A stretch of 6,388 nucleotides of DNA from contig JAEWMV010000241.1 of the NCBI GenBank assembly GCA_023393045.1, forward strand, positions 1-6,388, given 5' to 3'. Every line of letters starts with the position of its first letter. Positions within the stretch are counted from its first letter, which is position 1. The notes below the pieces were generated by a model. That model was not told where the DNA came from, ran no database searches, and was given only the letters and a program-made list of their open reading frames with translations. Below, one piece after another: positions 1 through 6,246 of this stretch. A program made the translations under genes and the position numbers. This DNA comes from Bacillota bacterium. GTDB lineage: Bacteria; Bacillota; Clostridia; Christensenellales; CAG-138.

Positions 1-158
1 GTCAACAACGAGCCTTATCATAAATAGCGCGCGGTGGACGAAGCCGCGCCTTCGTGGTAAAATCACTTGATATGGATACCATCACAAACATGAATCCAAC
101 GAATCGGGAAAAACGCGCCGCGTGACGCCGCATCCCGCTGATTTTTAGGAGGCGCGCC
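1..158. other. Upstream non-coding stretch with overlapping short inverted repeats
   Basis: No convincing gene is visible. The forward frames at the left edge stay open only for a few codons (stops at 25-27 and 68-70), so at most the tail of an upstream gene lies here. A GC-rich patch contains two mutually exclusive stems: GCGCGG (29-34) with CCGCGC (44-49), and ACGAAG (38-43) with CTTCGT (50-55). Neither is followed by a T-run, so this is not a standard terminator. No good -35/-10 pair for the next gene is visible: TTGATA at 67-72 lacks a fitting -10. Confidence 0.4.
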
Positions 159-944
159 ATGCGTTTTTGTCCGCTTTACAGCGGTTCGTCGGGCAACGCC
201 GCGTATGTTGCGGGCGGCGGGGTCAGGCTGCTTGTGGACGCGGGCCTTCCCGGAAGGAAAATCGCCGCCGCGCTGCGCGCGCGGGGGGAGGAGCCGACTT
301 CCGTGGACGGTCTGCTCGTCACCCACGACCACAGCGACCACATCGCGGGCGTGGGCGTTTTCGCGCGCAAATTCGGCGTGCCAATCTACGCCAACGAGCG
401 CACGTGGGAAGCTATGCTGCCCTTCATCGGCAAAATGAAGCCCGAACTGATGCGCGTGTTTGAGACGGGGCGGGATTTTTATATCGGCGGCCTCAACGTA
501 TACCCCTTCCCCACGCCGCACGACGCGGCGGAGTCCGTGGGTTATGCCATATCGGACGGGGAAAGAAAGCTCACCGTCATGACGGACATCGGCTACTTTA
601 ACGACGATCTGTTTGCCGCCGCCGCGGGCAGCGCGCTCGTGATGATCGAATCCAATCACGATGTGGATATGTTGAAGGCCGGGCATTACCCCTATCCCCT
701 CAAGCGGCGCATACTGGGACCGGAGGGGCACCTCTCCAACGATTCCTGCGCCGAGGCGCTCATTCGCCTGTACGCCACGGGCGTGCGCCGCGCGGTGCTC
801 GCACATTTGAGCGATGAGAACAACGTGGAGGCCCTCGCCATGGAAACCGTGCGCCAGGCGCTTCGCGAGGCGGACATTCCCGACGCGGATTTCCTTCTTA
901 CCCTTGCCCACAGGGATTGCGTGGGCGAGATCATGGAAATATAG
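159..944 (+). CDS. MBL-fold metallo-hydrolase, WalJ/YycJ-like
   Basis: This is a 261-residue metallo-beta-lactamase-fold hydrolase of the YycJ/WalJ type, a cytoplasmic family linked in Bacilli to the WalRK cell-wall regulon and proposed to be a DNA exonuclease. The N-terminal strand with SGSSGN (8-13) and the LLVDAG turn (24-29) are typical. The metal-binding motif THDHSDH spans 55-61 (H56, H58, D60, H61). Further likely metal or active-site residues are H121 in TPHDA, D143 in TDIGY, ESNHD at 164-168, GHLSN at 190-194 and H216 in AHLSDENN. AGGAGG at 147-152 lies 6 bases before the ATG, which fixes the start. There is no signal peptide. No walR, walK, walH or walI homologue is visible beside it, so the Wal link is by family resemblance only. 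Family assignment is firm; the in vivo substrate is not known from sequence. Confidence 0.9.
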   Translation: MRFCPLYSGSSGNAAYVAGGGVRLLVDAGLPGRKIAAALRARGEEPTSVDGLLVTHDHSDHIAGVGVFARKFGVPIYANERTWEAMLPFIGKMKPELMRVFETGRDFYIGGLNVYPFPTPHDAAESVGYAISDGERKLTVMTDIGYFNDDLFAAAAGSALVMIESNHDVDMLKAGHYPYPLKRRILGPEGHLSNDSCAEALIRLYATGVRRAVLAHLSDENNVEALAMETVRQALREADIPDADFLLTLAHRDCVGEIMEI

Positions 945-952
945 CCCTTTAT

Positions 953-1495
953 TTATGAGGGGTTCTTTATGATATAGATAGCGCAATCCTTGGATTGACC
1001 CTTTGCGTTTGTAATCATATTTTCTTCAATATGGTCCTTTCGCATCCCCGCCTTTTCCATAACTCTGCCTGAAGCCGGGTTGTCCGTATTATGAGCGGCA
1101 CTGATTTCATGAACTTTAACGAGATTGAATGCAAAGTCCAGCACCGCTTTTAATGCTTCTGTTCCGTAGCCTTTGTTCCACCAGCTATACCCGAATTCGT
1201 ACCCTACGCAGCATTTCATTTCGTTAGGGTCAAAATCGTAAAGGTCTGTTAACCCAATCAATTCTTTGCTTTCATTTAGTTCAATTCCCCAACTGTAGAA
1301 AAAGGGATTTTCATATTGACTGATGATTTCCTGAACCATAGCAAGTGTTTCTCCAGGATTTTCATGACCTTTGGCCAGGTTGTCAGTTACTCTTTCGTCG
1401 GATTTGAGATTTGAATAAATGGACGGAACGTCATCTAGGGTAATTCTTCTTAAAGTAAGCCTATTTGTGGTGATTGTAACGGTTTTAATCCCCAT
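953..1495 (-). CDS. GNAT-family N-acetyltransferase (RimJ/RimL-like)
   Basis: This 180-residue protein is a single-domain GNAT acetyltransferase that would transfer acetyl from acetyl-CoA to an amine. The RimJ/RimL-type N-terminus TNRLTLRRIT (10-19) is followed by the core strand region ELIGLTDLYDF (78-88). The acetyl-CoA loop region is YSWWNKGYGTEAL (103-115), and the C-terminal signature NPASGRVMEKAGM spans 139-151. Such proteins modify ribosomal proteins, antibiotics or small amines; nothing here tells which. An in-frame ATG four codons upstream (1507) has no Shine-Dalgarno, whereas the ATG at 1495 has GGAG 6 bases before it, so the shorter start is chosen. The gene is much more AT-rich than its neighbours (four 60-base stretches counted: 32-48% G+C, against about 70% in parts of the flanking genes) and its codon use differs, suggesting recent acquisition. 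It converges on the upstream hydrolase with 8 bases between stop codons. Confidence 0.88.
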   Translation of the reverse strand: MGIKTVTITTNRLTLRRITLDDVPSIYSNLKSDERVTDNLAKGHENPGETLAMVQEIISQYENPFFYSWGIELNESKELIGLTDLYDFDPNEMKCCVGYEFGYSWWNKGYGTEALKAVLDFAFNLVKVHEISAAHNTDNPASGRVMEKAGMRKDHIEENMITNAKGQSKDCAIYIIKNPS

Positions 1496-1505
1496 GCTTT
1501 TCTCC
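1496..1505 (-). promoter_or_regulatory. Ribosome binding site deciding the GNAT start
   Basis: On the minus strand GGAG (1505-1502) stands 6 bases before the ATG at 1495. It overlaps the alternative upstream ATG at 1507, which itself has no purine-rich site, so the inner ATG is preferred. Confidence 0.6.
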
Positions 1506-1585
1506 ATAATTCTGCAATGTTGATTCTGCGGCCTTTGCTTAAATATGATTGATTCGGATAGCCCGGGCGGATATGGAACCCGCTC

Positions 1586-2275
1586 CTACATATTGAGGTT
1601 CAACCTCGCGGCAAGCTTATCGAACTCCCCGGCGAAACGTTCGGGGAGCTTTGTTTTGCCCGCGATGAACCACACGAGCTCCGCCATCAGCACGCCCGTG
1701 GGCACGTCCACGATGACGTGCTGCTTGACGAGCAGGGTCGTGGGGAGTATCAAAAGGGCAAGCAGGAAGTTCGTCACCCGGATCCACTTTTTGACCCGCT
1801 CCTGCTTATACACGAGCCGCCAGCACATCCAGCCCATGAAACAGTGCAGCGAGGGCAGGCAGCGCGAGGGCTCGTCTATGCCGAACACCATGTGCATGAG
1901 TTTGGCGAAAAAACCGTCGTTGTCATTTTGCGGCGGGCGCGTATAGGTCGTGGGGAAGGCGAAGAAGATGATGAAAATCGTCAGAAAGCCCATCATCAGC
2001 GCCGCGGTGAAGCGGCCCATCTGTTCCCGTCCGAGCATGGGCGCGAGCAGGTAGCAGTATCCCCATTCGATGAACACCAGCACATACGGAATGATGAATA
2101 CGGGCGCGAAGGGGATAAGGTGATCGACGGGCAGCGTGATGTCGTGCAGCGTCAGAAGCCCCGTGAATATCGTGGGCACAAGGTAGGTGAAAAGCTGCAG
2201 CGCAAACATGAGCGCGGCGTAGAGCAGGCTCCTTTTGTTAAAAGGGGCGGTGATGCTAAGCTGTTTTATTTCCAT
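1586..2275 (-). CDS. PAP2-superfamily membrane phosphatase/phosphotransferase
   Basis: This is a 229-residue multi-pass membrane protein of the PAP2 (type 2 phosphatidic acid phosphatase) superfamily. The layout resembles the PAP2_3/Aur1-like branch, which includes inositol-phosphoryl transferases. Hydrophobic segments lie at about 17-40, 54-79, 90-108, 143-155, 166-183 and 190-206. Active-site pieces are present in order: TYTRPP (110-115) as the likely remnant of the KX6RP motif, CLPSLHCFMGW (139-149) containing the PSxH motif with H144, and KQHVIVDVPTG (184-194) with H186 as the likely nucleophile and D190 supporting it. The reaction would be removal or transfer of a phosphate-linked head group on a lipid at the membrane. 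The ORF begins 41 bases after the GH20 stop on the same strand, so co-transcription is likely. No clear Shine-Dalgarno precedes the ATG. Family is firm; the substrate is unknown. Confidence 0.85.
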   Translation of the reverse strand: MEIKQLSITAPFNKRSLLYAALMFALQLFTYLVPTIFTGLLTLHDITLPVDHLIPFAPVFIIPYVLVFIEWGYCYLLAPMLGREQMGRFTAALMMGFLTIFIIFFAFPTTYTRPPQNDNDGFFAKLMHMVFGIDEPSRCLPSLHCFMGWMCWRLVYKQERVKKWIRVTNFLLALLILPTTLLVKQHVIVDVPTGVLMAELVWFIAGKTKLPERFAGEFDKLAARLNLNM

Positions 2276-2316
2276 GGGGCTATCTTAACATCCCGGGTGA
2301 ATTTTATGCAAGCCGC

Positions 2317-3858
2317 TTATTCGCGCGGAAGTTCCACGTACGCGTCCCTTGTGTAGAAAGCGCGCACAATGTTCGCGCGTTTGAAAAAGCCCTGCTTTCG
2401 CTCCATGCCCCTGGCGCAGGGCAGGCCCATCTGTTCGTAAATGCGGTATTGCGCATTCAGGTTTTGCGTGAATTTGCCGTAATCCCGCGCGGCGTCGCGG
2501 CTCCAGGCAAGCTCGCCCGCGGCGGCGAGGCGGGGCAGCAGGTTGAAAAAGAGCTTATTTTCATCCTCCACCCACTCCGTCCACATGGCGCACTCAAGTC
2601 CCAGCACGCGCGAAGCGGCCTCCTTGGAGACGCCCTTTGGCAGCACGCGGTAGCTATATGTCTTTTCAAGCGGCGTCATGGCGTACGGGTAATCGAAATA
2701 CAGGTGGTTGAAGCCGCTCATGATCGCGCGCCCGCCCGCCTCAAGGTGCGCGGCAGTGCGCTTTTCGCCCTCTATGGCGGGGGGCGTCCAATGCTGGCAG
2801 ATGAACGCCTTGCCCGTGGTGCCCGCCATGCCGTCGTTCCAGATGATGGCCTCTTTTCCGATCTCCTCAAGGTGCTTGCGCATGCGCTCAAGCATATAGC
2901 CCTGCAACTCCCGCTCGTCGGATAAACCCAGCTCATGAAGCTTTGCCTGGCATTTTGGGCACTTCTTCCATTCGCGCTTCACGGCCTCATCCCCGCCGAG
3001 ATGGAAATAGGGCGCGGGGAACAATTCTGCGATTTCATCTATGAGAGCGGTGAGAAAGTCATAGACATTCTCCTCCCCCGCGCAGAGTATGTGCGCGGAA
3101 AAATCCTTGATGCCGTAGTTGGTAGCGACCTCGGTTGCCCGCCCGTCGCAGGCAAGCGCCGGATAGGCGGCGAGGATGGCGCTCGTATGCCCCGGCATGT
3201 CGATTTCGGGTACGATCATGATGCCGCGCGCGCCCGCGTAGGCGACGAGGCTTTTTATCTCTGCCTTCGTATAGAAGCCGCCGTGGGGGATGTTGTCCTG
3301 CACCTCGCCATGCCCGCGCTTGACGGCGCTGCTCTTTCGCCATGCGCTTACGGAATTGAGCTTGGGGAAGCGCTCGCTTTCGATTCTGTAGCCCTGATCG
3401 TCGGAAAGGTGCAGATGAAGCGTGTTGAATTTATAGAGCGCCAGCGCGTCGATGAGCTTTTCAAGCGTTGAAACGGGGAAGAAATGGCGGCATACGTCCA
3501 TGCTCAATCCCCGCCAGGAAAAGCGCGGCGCGTCCTCAATTTCGCAATGGGGCAGCGCGTTTTTTGAGGCGAAAAGCTGCCGCAGCGTCGCCGCGGCGTG
3601 CACCGCGCCCGGTATGCCGGAGGCTGCGACCTGCGCGCCGGACGCGTCTATATCCAGCTTGTATGCCTCTTCGGGCAGCGACGCGTCATAAAGGAAGCGT
3701 ATCTGCGCCCCCTCGCCATCCGATGACAGCATGGGCAAAAGCGTGCGGATGCCCTCTTTCGCGCCCGAAAGCGCGTCCTCCGTGGAAAAGGAAGCGTTTT
3801 CCGGCAGAATAAAGCTGCCTTCGTTCCATTTTGCTTTGTTCGGCGCGGGCGTGATCAT
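2317..3858 (-). CDS. Glycoside hydrolase family 20 beta-N-acetylhexosaminidase
   Basis: This 513-residue GH20 enzyme removes terminal beta-GlcNAc or GalNAc by substrate-assisted catalysis, in which the sugar's own N-acetyl group is the nucleophile. Residues 1-110 form the GH20b-like N-terminal alpha/beta domain, and the TIM barrel begins at PRFSWRGLSMDVCRHFFP (111-128). Barrel signatures are HLHLSDDQGYRIE (148-160), PEIDMPGHTSA (217-227) and HLGGDE (286-291), with catalytic pair D290-E291. Late barrel residues include W340 and ECAMWTEW (422-429). CPKC at 300-303 sits just after the catalytic loop, as in many bacterial homologues. No signal peptide or anchor is visible, so the enzyme is probably cytoplasmic and acts on imported or recycled sugars. 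A 22-codon longer frame exists, but GGAGG 8 bases before the ATG at 3858 and the promoter position favour this start. The downstream PAP2 gene is likely co-transcribed. Confidence 0.93.
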   Translation of the reverse strand: MITPAPNKAKWNEGSFILPENASFSTEDALSGAKEGIRTLLPMLSSDGEGAQIRFLYDASLPEEAYKLDIDASGAQVAASGIPGAVHAAATLRQLFASKNALPHCEIEDAPRFSWRGLSMDVCRHFFPVSTLEKLIDALALYKFNTLHLHLSDDQGYRIESERFPKLNSVSAWRKSSAVKRGHGEVQDNIPHGGFYTKAEIKSLVAYAGARGIMIVPEIDMPGHTSAILAAYPALACDGRATEVATNYGIKDFSAHILCAGEENVYDFLTALIDEIAELFPAPYFHLGGDEAVKREWKKCPKCQAKLHELGLSDERELQGYMLERMRKHLEEIGKEAIIWNDGMAGTTGKAFICQHWTPPAIEGEKRTAAHLEAGGRAIMSGFNHLYFDYPYAMTPLEKTYSYRVLPKGVSKEAASRVLGLECAMWTEWVEDENKLFFNLLPRLAAAGELAWSRDAARDYGKFTQNLNAQYRIYEQMGLPCARGMERKQGFFKRANIVRAFYTRDAYVELPRE

Positions 3859-3871
3859 AGGCGATACCTCC
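3859..3871 (-). promoter_or_regulatory. Ribosome binding site deciding the GH20 start
   Basis: On the minus strand GGAGG (3871-3867) lies 8 bases before the ATG at 3858. The longer frame would start at 3924, upstream of the mapped-by-eye -10 box, and so could not be made from that promoter. Confidence 0.7.
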
Positions 3872-3888
3872 GGCGATGTGCTAAGCCT

Positions 3889-3918
3889 ATTATAGCGCAG
3901 AATTCCCCCGCATGGTAT
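3889..3918 (-). promoter_or_regulatory. Predicted SigA-type promoter of the GH20-PAP2 unit
   Basis: A perfect TATAAT lies on the minus strand at 3894-3889. The -35 is weak: ATACCA at 3918-3913 with an 18-base spacer matches three of six consensus bases. The predicted transcript would start near 3882, giving a leader of about 24 bases. A weak -35 would fit dependence on an activator. It overlaps the -10 of the divergent gene. Confidence 0.55.
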
Positions 3919-3921
3919 ACT
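3913..3921 (+). promoter_or_regulatory. Predicted extended -10 promoter of the PIG-L gene
   Basis: TATACT (3916-3921) is preceded by TG at 3913-3914, forming an extended -10. No good -35 is seen at the usual distance, which extended -10 promoters tolerate. The transcript would start near 3928, 23 bases before the ATG at 3951. That puts the alternative ATG at 3912 outside the message. Confidence 0.55.
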
Positions 3922-3938
3922 CAAGCCAGCAAGAATAC

Positions 3939-3950
3939 GGGAGGCGAAGC
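3939..3950 (+). promoter_or_regulatory. Ribosome binding site deciding the PIG-L start
   Basis: GGGAGG at 3939-3944 stands 6 bases before the ATG at 3951. The ATG at 3912 has no such site. Confidence 0.7.
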
Positions 3951-4709
3951 ATGTTCGATTTCATATCAAAACGCATTTTGCCGCTGCCAAAGCTTGAGCA
4001 GCTCGGGAGCTTCCTCTTCGTCGGCCCCCATCCGGACGACATCGAGGTGGGCTGCGCGCCCACGGTGAAAAAGCTGACCGACGCGGGCAAGCACGTCGTT
4101 TTCCTCGTGGTGACGGACGGGCGCATGGGCACGGCGGACGCGTCCCTCTGGGGCGACAGGCTCGCCGCCCTGCGCAGGGAGGAAGCCAAAGAGTCCGCAG
4201 CGCTGCTTGGCGTAAAGGAAGTCGTCATGCTCGATTACGCGGACGCGGGCAGCTACACTGCAGACGAGTGCGCGAGAAAAATTGCTTTGGAGATTGCGCG
4301 CATCAAGCCCGCCGCCGTGTTTGCGCCCGACCCGGACGTCGTGAGCGAGTTCCACGCGGACCATATCAAAACGGGGCAGGCGGTGAAATACGCCTCCTGC
4401 ATGGTTCCGTTTGAATCGGTGATGCAAAGCCTCGGCGGGAAGGATTTCCATTCGCCCGAGGTCTATGCGTTCTACAATACAAACAGGCCGAATTCATATA
4501 TCCGCGTCGGGAAATACTTTCCCTTGCGCGAAAAGGCGCTTTTGTGCCACAAAAGCCAGTTTGACGAAAAGGCCGCGCACGACATCGCGCTCTATTACAG
4601 GCTGCGCTCGATTCGCCTCGGCTTATTCCGCCGCTTCGGCCTGTGCGACGGGTACCGTGCCGTGACGCCCGCGCGTTCCCATTGTTTTCCCGAGGCCGCG
4701 CGCTGGTAA
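3951..4709 (+). CDS. PIG-L/LmbE-family zinc de-N-acetylase
   Basis: This 252-residue protein belongs to the PIG-L/LmbE superfamily, Zn-dependent enzymes that remove acetyl groups from N-acetylglucosaminyl compounds such as GlcNAc-phosphatidylinositol, GlcNAc-malate or GlcNAc-inositol. The signature GPHPDDIEVG spans 25-34: H27 and D30 are expected Zn ligands and D29 the general base. TDG (55-57) and the helix RREEAKESAALLG (75-87) follow. FHADH (134-138) supplies the third Zn ligand, H138, and HKSQF (200-204) matches the conserved late motif. There is no signal peptide, so it is expected in the cytoplasm. It diverges from the GH20 gene, with 92 bases between start codons and overlapping promoters, so a shared amino-sugar role is plausible. 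Whether it belongs to bacillithiol synthesis (BshB-like), sugar deacetylation or lipid-linked GlcNAc processing cannot be decided here. Confidence 0.9.
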   Translation: MFDFISKRILPLPKLEQLGSFLFVGPHPDDIEVGCAPTVKKLTDAGKHVVFLVVTDGRMGTADASLWGDRLAALRREEAKESAALLGVKEVVMLDYADAGSYTADECARKIALEIARIKPAAVFAPDPDVVSEFHADHIKTGQAVKYASCMVPFESVMQSLGGKDFHSPEVYAFYNTNRPNSYIRVGKYFPLREKALLCHKSQFDEKAAHDIALYYRLRSIRLGLFRRFGLCDGYRAVTPARSHCFPEAARW

Positions 4710-4725
4710 ACCGGTTGAATTTCCT

Positions 4726-4754
4726 TTGACAATCGCGCACGCGTGGTATATGAT
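4726..4754 (+). promoter_or_regulatory. Consensus SigA promoter of the FAD dehydrogenase
   Basis: A perfect TTGACA (4726-4731), a 17-base spacer and TATGAT (4749-4754, five of six consensus bases) give a strong housekeeping promoter. The transcript should start near 4761, leaving a leader of about 82 bases that contains an AT-rich palindrome. Confidence 0.8.
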
Positions 4755-4772
4755 AAGCAAGGGCCATAAGTG

Positions 4773-4801
4773 GATATAATCGATATTAATATCGATATAA
4801 T
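4773..4801. promoter_or_regulatory. Leader palindrome with flanking direct repeats, candidate operator
   Basis: An exact 18-base palindrome, ATCGATATTAATATCGAT, lies at 4779-4796. Two copies of GATATAAT (4773-4780 and 4794-4801) overlap its ends with a 21-base period, which is two helical turns. It starts about 12 bases downstream of the predicted transcription start, a typical roadblock-repressor position. It could also form an AU-rich hairpin in the leader RNA. The repressor is not identified in the window. Confidence 0.55.
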
Positions 4802-4832
4802 TATAGATTATGGTTGATGCGAAACGGACAAC

Positions 4833-4842
4833 GGAGGACGCA
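4833..4842 (+). promoter_or_regulatory. Ribosome binding site deciding the FAD dehydrogenase start
   Basis: GGAGG at 4833-4837 stands 5 bases before the ATG at 4843. The in-frame ATG at 4810 is preceded only by AT-rich sequence with no Shine-Dalgarno. Confidence 0.7.
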
Positions 4843-6246
4843 ATGAGAGACGAGTACGATGTGATCATAGTGGGCGCAGGCCCGGCGGGCATTTTCACCG
4901 CGCTGGAGCTGCTGGATAAAAAGGACGATATGAAGGTGCTGCTCATGGACAGCGGCAAGGCGATCACCAAGCGCGCCTGCCCCGCGCGGACCACGGGCAA
5001 GTGCGTCAACTGCGACCCCTGCGCCATCATGAGCGGCTGGGCGGGCGCGGGCGCGTTTTCGGACGGCAAGCTTTCCCTCTCGCATGAGGTGGGCGGCAAC
5101 ATCACGCAGTATATCCCGGCGGACGAGGCGCAAAAGCTCATCGACTACGCGGATTCCGTGTATGTCAGCTTCGGCGCGCCGGGCACGGTGCACGGCAGGA
5201 ACGACCCGCGCGTGGCGGAAATCGCCTATGAAGCGAGCCGCCATAACATCCATCTCGTACGCTGCCCCGTGCGCCACATGGGCACGGAGTATTCCGCCAA
5301 GGTGCTGGGCAACATGTACGACCACCTGATGGAAAAGCGCGGCTTCACCTTTATGCCCTCCACCACCGCTAAGGAGATCATCACCGAAAACGGCGAGGCC
5401 GTGGGCGTGAAATATGTTTCCCCCACAGGCGATGGCGAAGCGTACGCACCTGCCGTCGTCGCCGCGCCCGGCCGCGGCGGGGCGCAGTGGCTGCAGGGCG
5501 AGGGCAAGCGGCTCGACATCGGCATGTCCAATAACGAAGTAGACATCGGCGTGCGCGTGGAGGTGCCGAATTCCATCATGGACCACCTCACAAAGCCGCT
5601 CTATGAGGCCAAGCTCGTCTATTATGCGGACACGTTTGAAAACCGCGTGCGCACCTTCTGCATGAACCCCGGCGGCCTCGTGAGCGAGGAGCATTACGAG
5701 GGCGGCATCGCCGTGGTCAACGGCCACAGCTATAACGACGATAAGCTGCGCACGGAAAACACCAACTTCGCCATGCTCGTGAGCACGCGCTTCACGCAGC
5801 CCTTCGGCGAGCCCATCAAATACGGCAACTACATCGCGCAGCTTGGCAACATGCTCACGGGCGGCGGCGTGATGGTGCAGCGCCTGGGAGATCTTCTCAT
5901 GGGCCGGCGCACGGACGCCTCGCGCCTCGCCAAATCCACCACCATCCCTACATTGAAGACCGCAGTGCCGGGCGACCTTTCCTTCGTGCTGCCGCACAGG
6001 CATTTGACGAGCATCATCGAGGCGCTTCGTGCCATGGACAAGCTTGCGCCGGGCCTCAATTCGCGAAACACCTTGCTCTACGGCGTGGAGGTGAAGTTCT
6101 ATTCCTCCAAGGTCAACGTGGACAAGCGCTTCCGCACGCGCGTGCCGGGGCTCTATGCCATCGGCGACGGGGCGGGCATCACGCGCGGCCTCATGCAGGC
6201 GAGCGTGACGGGCATCTGCGTGGCGCGGGACATTCTTAATAATTGA
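4843..6246 (+). CDS. FAD-dependent dehydrogenase, COG2509-like, uncharacterised
   Basis: This 467-residue protein is a NAD(P)/FAD-dependent oxidoreductase resembling the COG2509 group, whose reaction is not established. The N-terminal dinucleotide fold reads DVIIVGAGPAGI (6-17), with GxGxxG at 11-16 and an acidic ribose-binding residue D36 in LLMDSG. A four-cysteine cluster follows (C46, C54, C57, C60), leading into IMSGWAGAGAFSDGKL (62-77), a family hallmark. The cysteines could bind an Fe-S cluster or act in redox, but this is unproven. The C-terminal FAD motif GLYAIGDGAGITRG (436-449) closes the flavin site. No membrane segment or signal peptide is seen, so it is cytoplasmic. It has its own consensus promoter, a palindromic leader and an intrinsic terminator right after the stop, so it is a single-gene unit. 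The stop codon TGA falls inside a small heptad repeat. Confidence 0.9.
   Translation: MRDEYDVIIVGAGPAGIFTALELLDKKDDMKVLLMDSGKAITKRACPARTTGKCVNCDPCAIMSGWAGAGAFSDGKLSLSHEVGGNITQYIPADEAQKLIDYADSVYVSFGAPGTVHGRNDPRVAEIAYEASRHNIHLVRCPVRHMGTEYSAKVLGNMYDHLMEKRGFTFMPSTTAKEIITENGEAVGVKYVSPTGDGEAYAPAVVAAPGRGGAQWLQGEGKRLDIGMSNNEVDIGVRVEVPNSIMDHLTKPLYEAKLVYYADTFENRVRTFCMNPGGLVSEEHYEGGIAVVNGHSYNDDKLRTENTNFAMLVSTRFTQPFGEPIKYGNYIAQLGNMLTGGGVMVQRLGDLLMGRRTDASRLAKSTTIPTLKTAVPGDLSFVLPHRHLTSIIEALRAMDKLAPGLNSRNTLLYGVEVKFYSSKVNVDKRFRTRVPGLYAIGDGAGITRGLMQASVTGICVARDILNN

Noticed and set aside
29..55. Inverted repeats as an intrinsic terminator or pseudoknot
   Set aside because: There is no T-run after either stem. 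The two stems leave no linker to span a pseudoknot, so at most they are alternative hairpins.
63..986. A minus-strand frame of about 300 codons covering the MBL hydrolase
   Set aside because: It is antisense to a gene with an intact metal-binding motif, and its translation is compositionally biased with no domain.
1718..2356. A plus-strand frame of about 210 codons over the PAP2 gene
   Set aside because: It is charged, Arg/Glu/His-rich shadow sequence; the opposite strand encodes a coherent membrane protein with PAP2 active-site motifs.
2449..3471. Plus-strand open frames of about 160-180 codons inside the hexosaminidase gene
   Set aside because: The GH20 motifs on the minus strand are unambiguous; these frames lack ribosome sites and recognisable domains.
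4775..4801. Two TATAAT sequences in the FAD gene leader as extra -10 boxes
   Set aside because: Neither has a fitting -35 upstream, and they are explained as parts of the palindrome and direct repeat. The TTGACA/TATGAT pair upstream is better.
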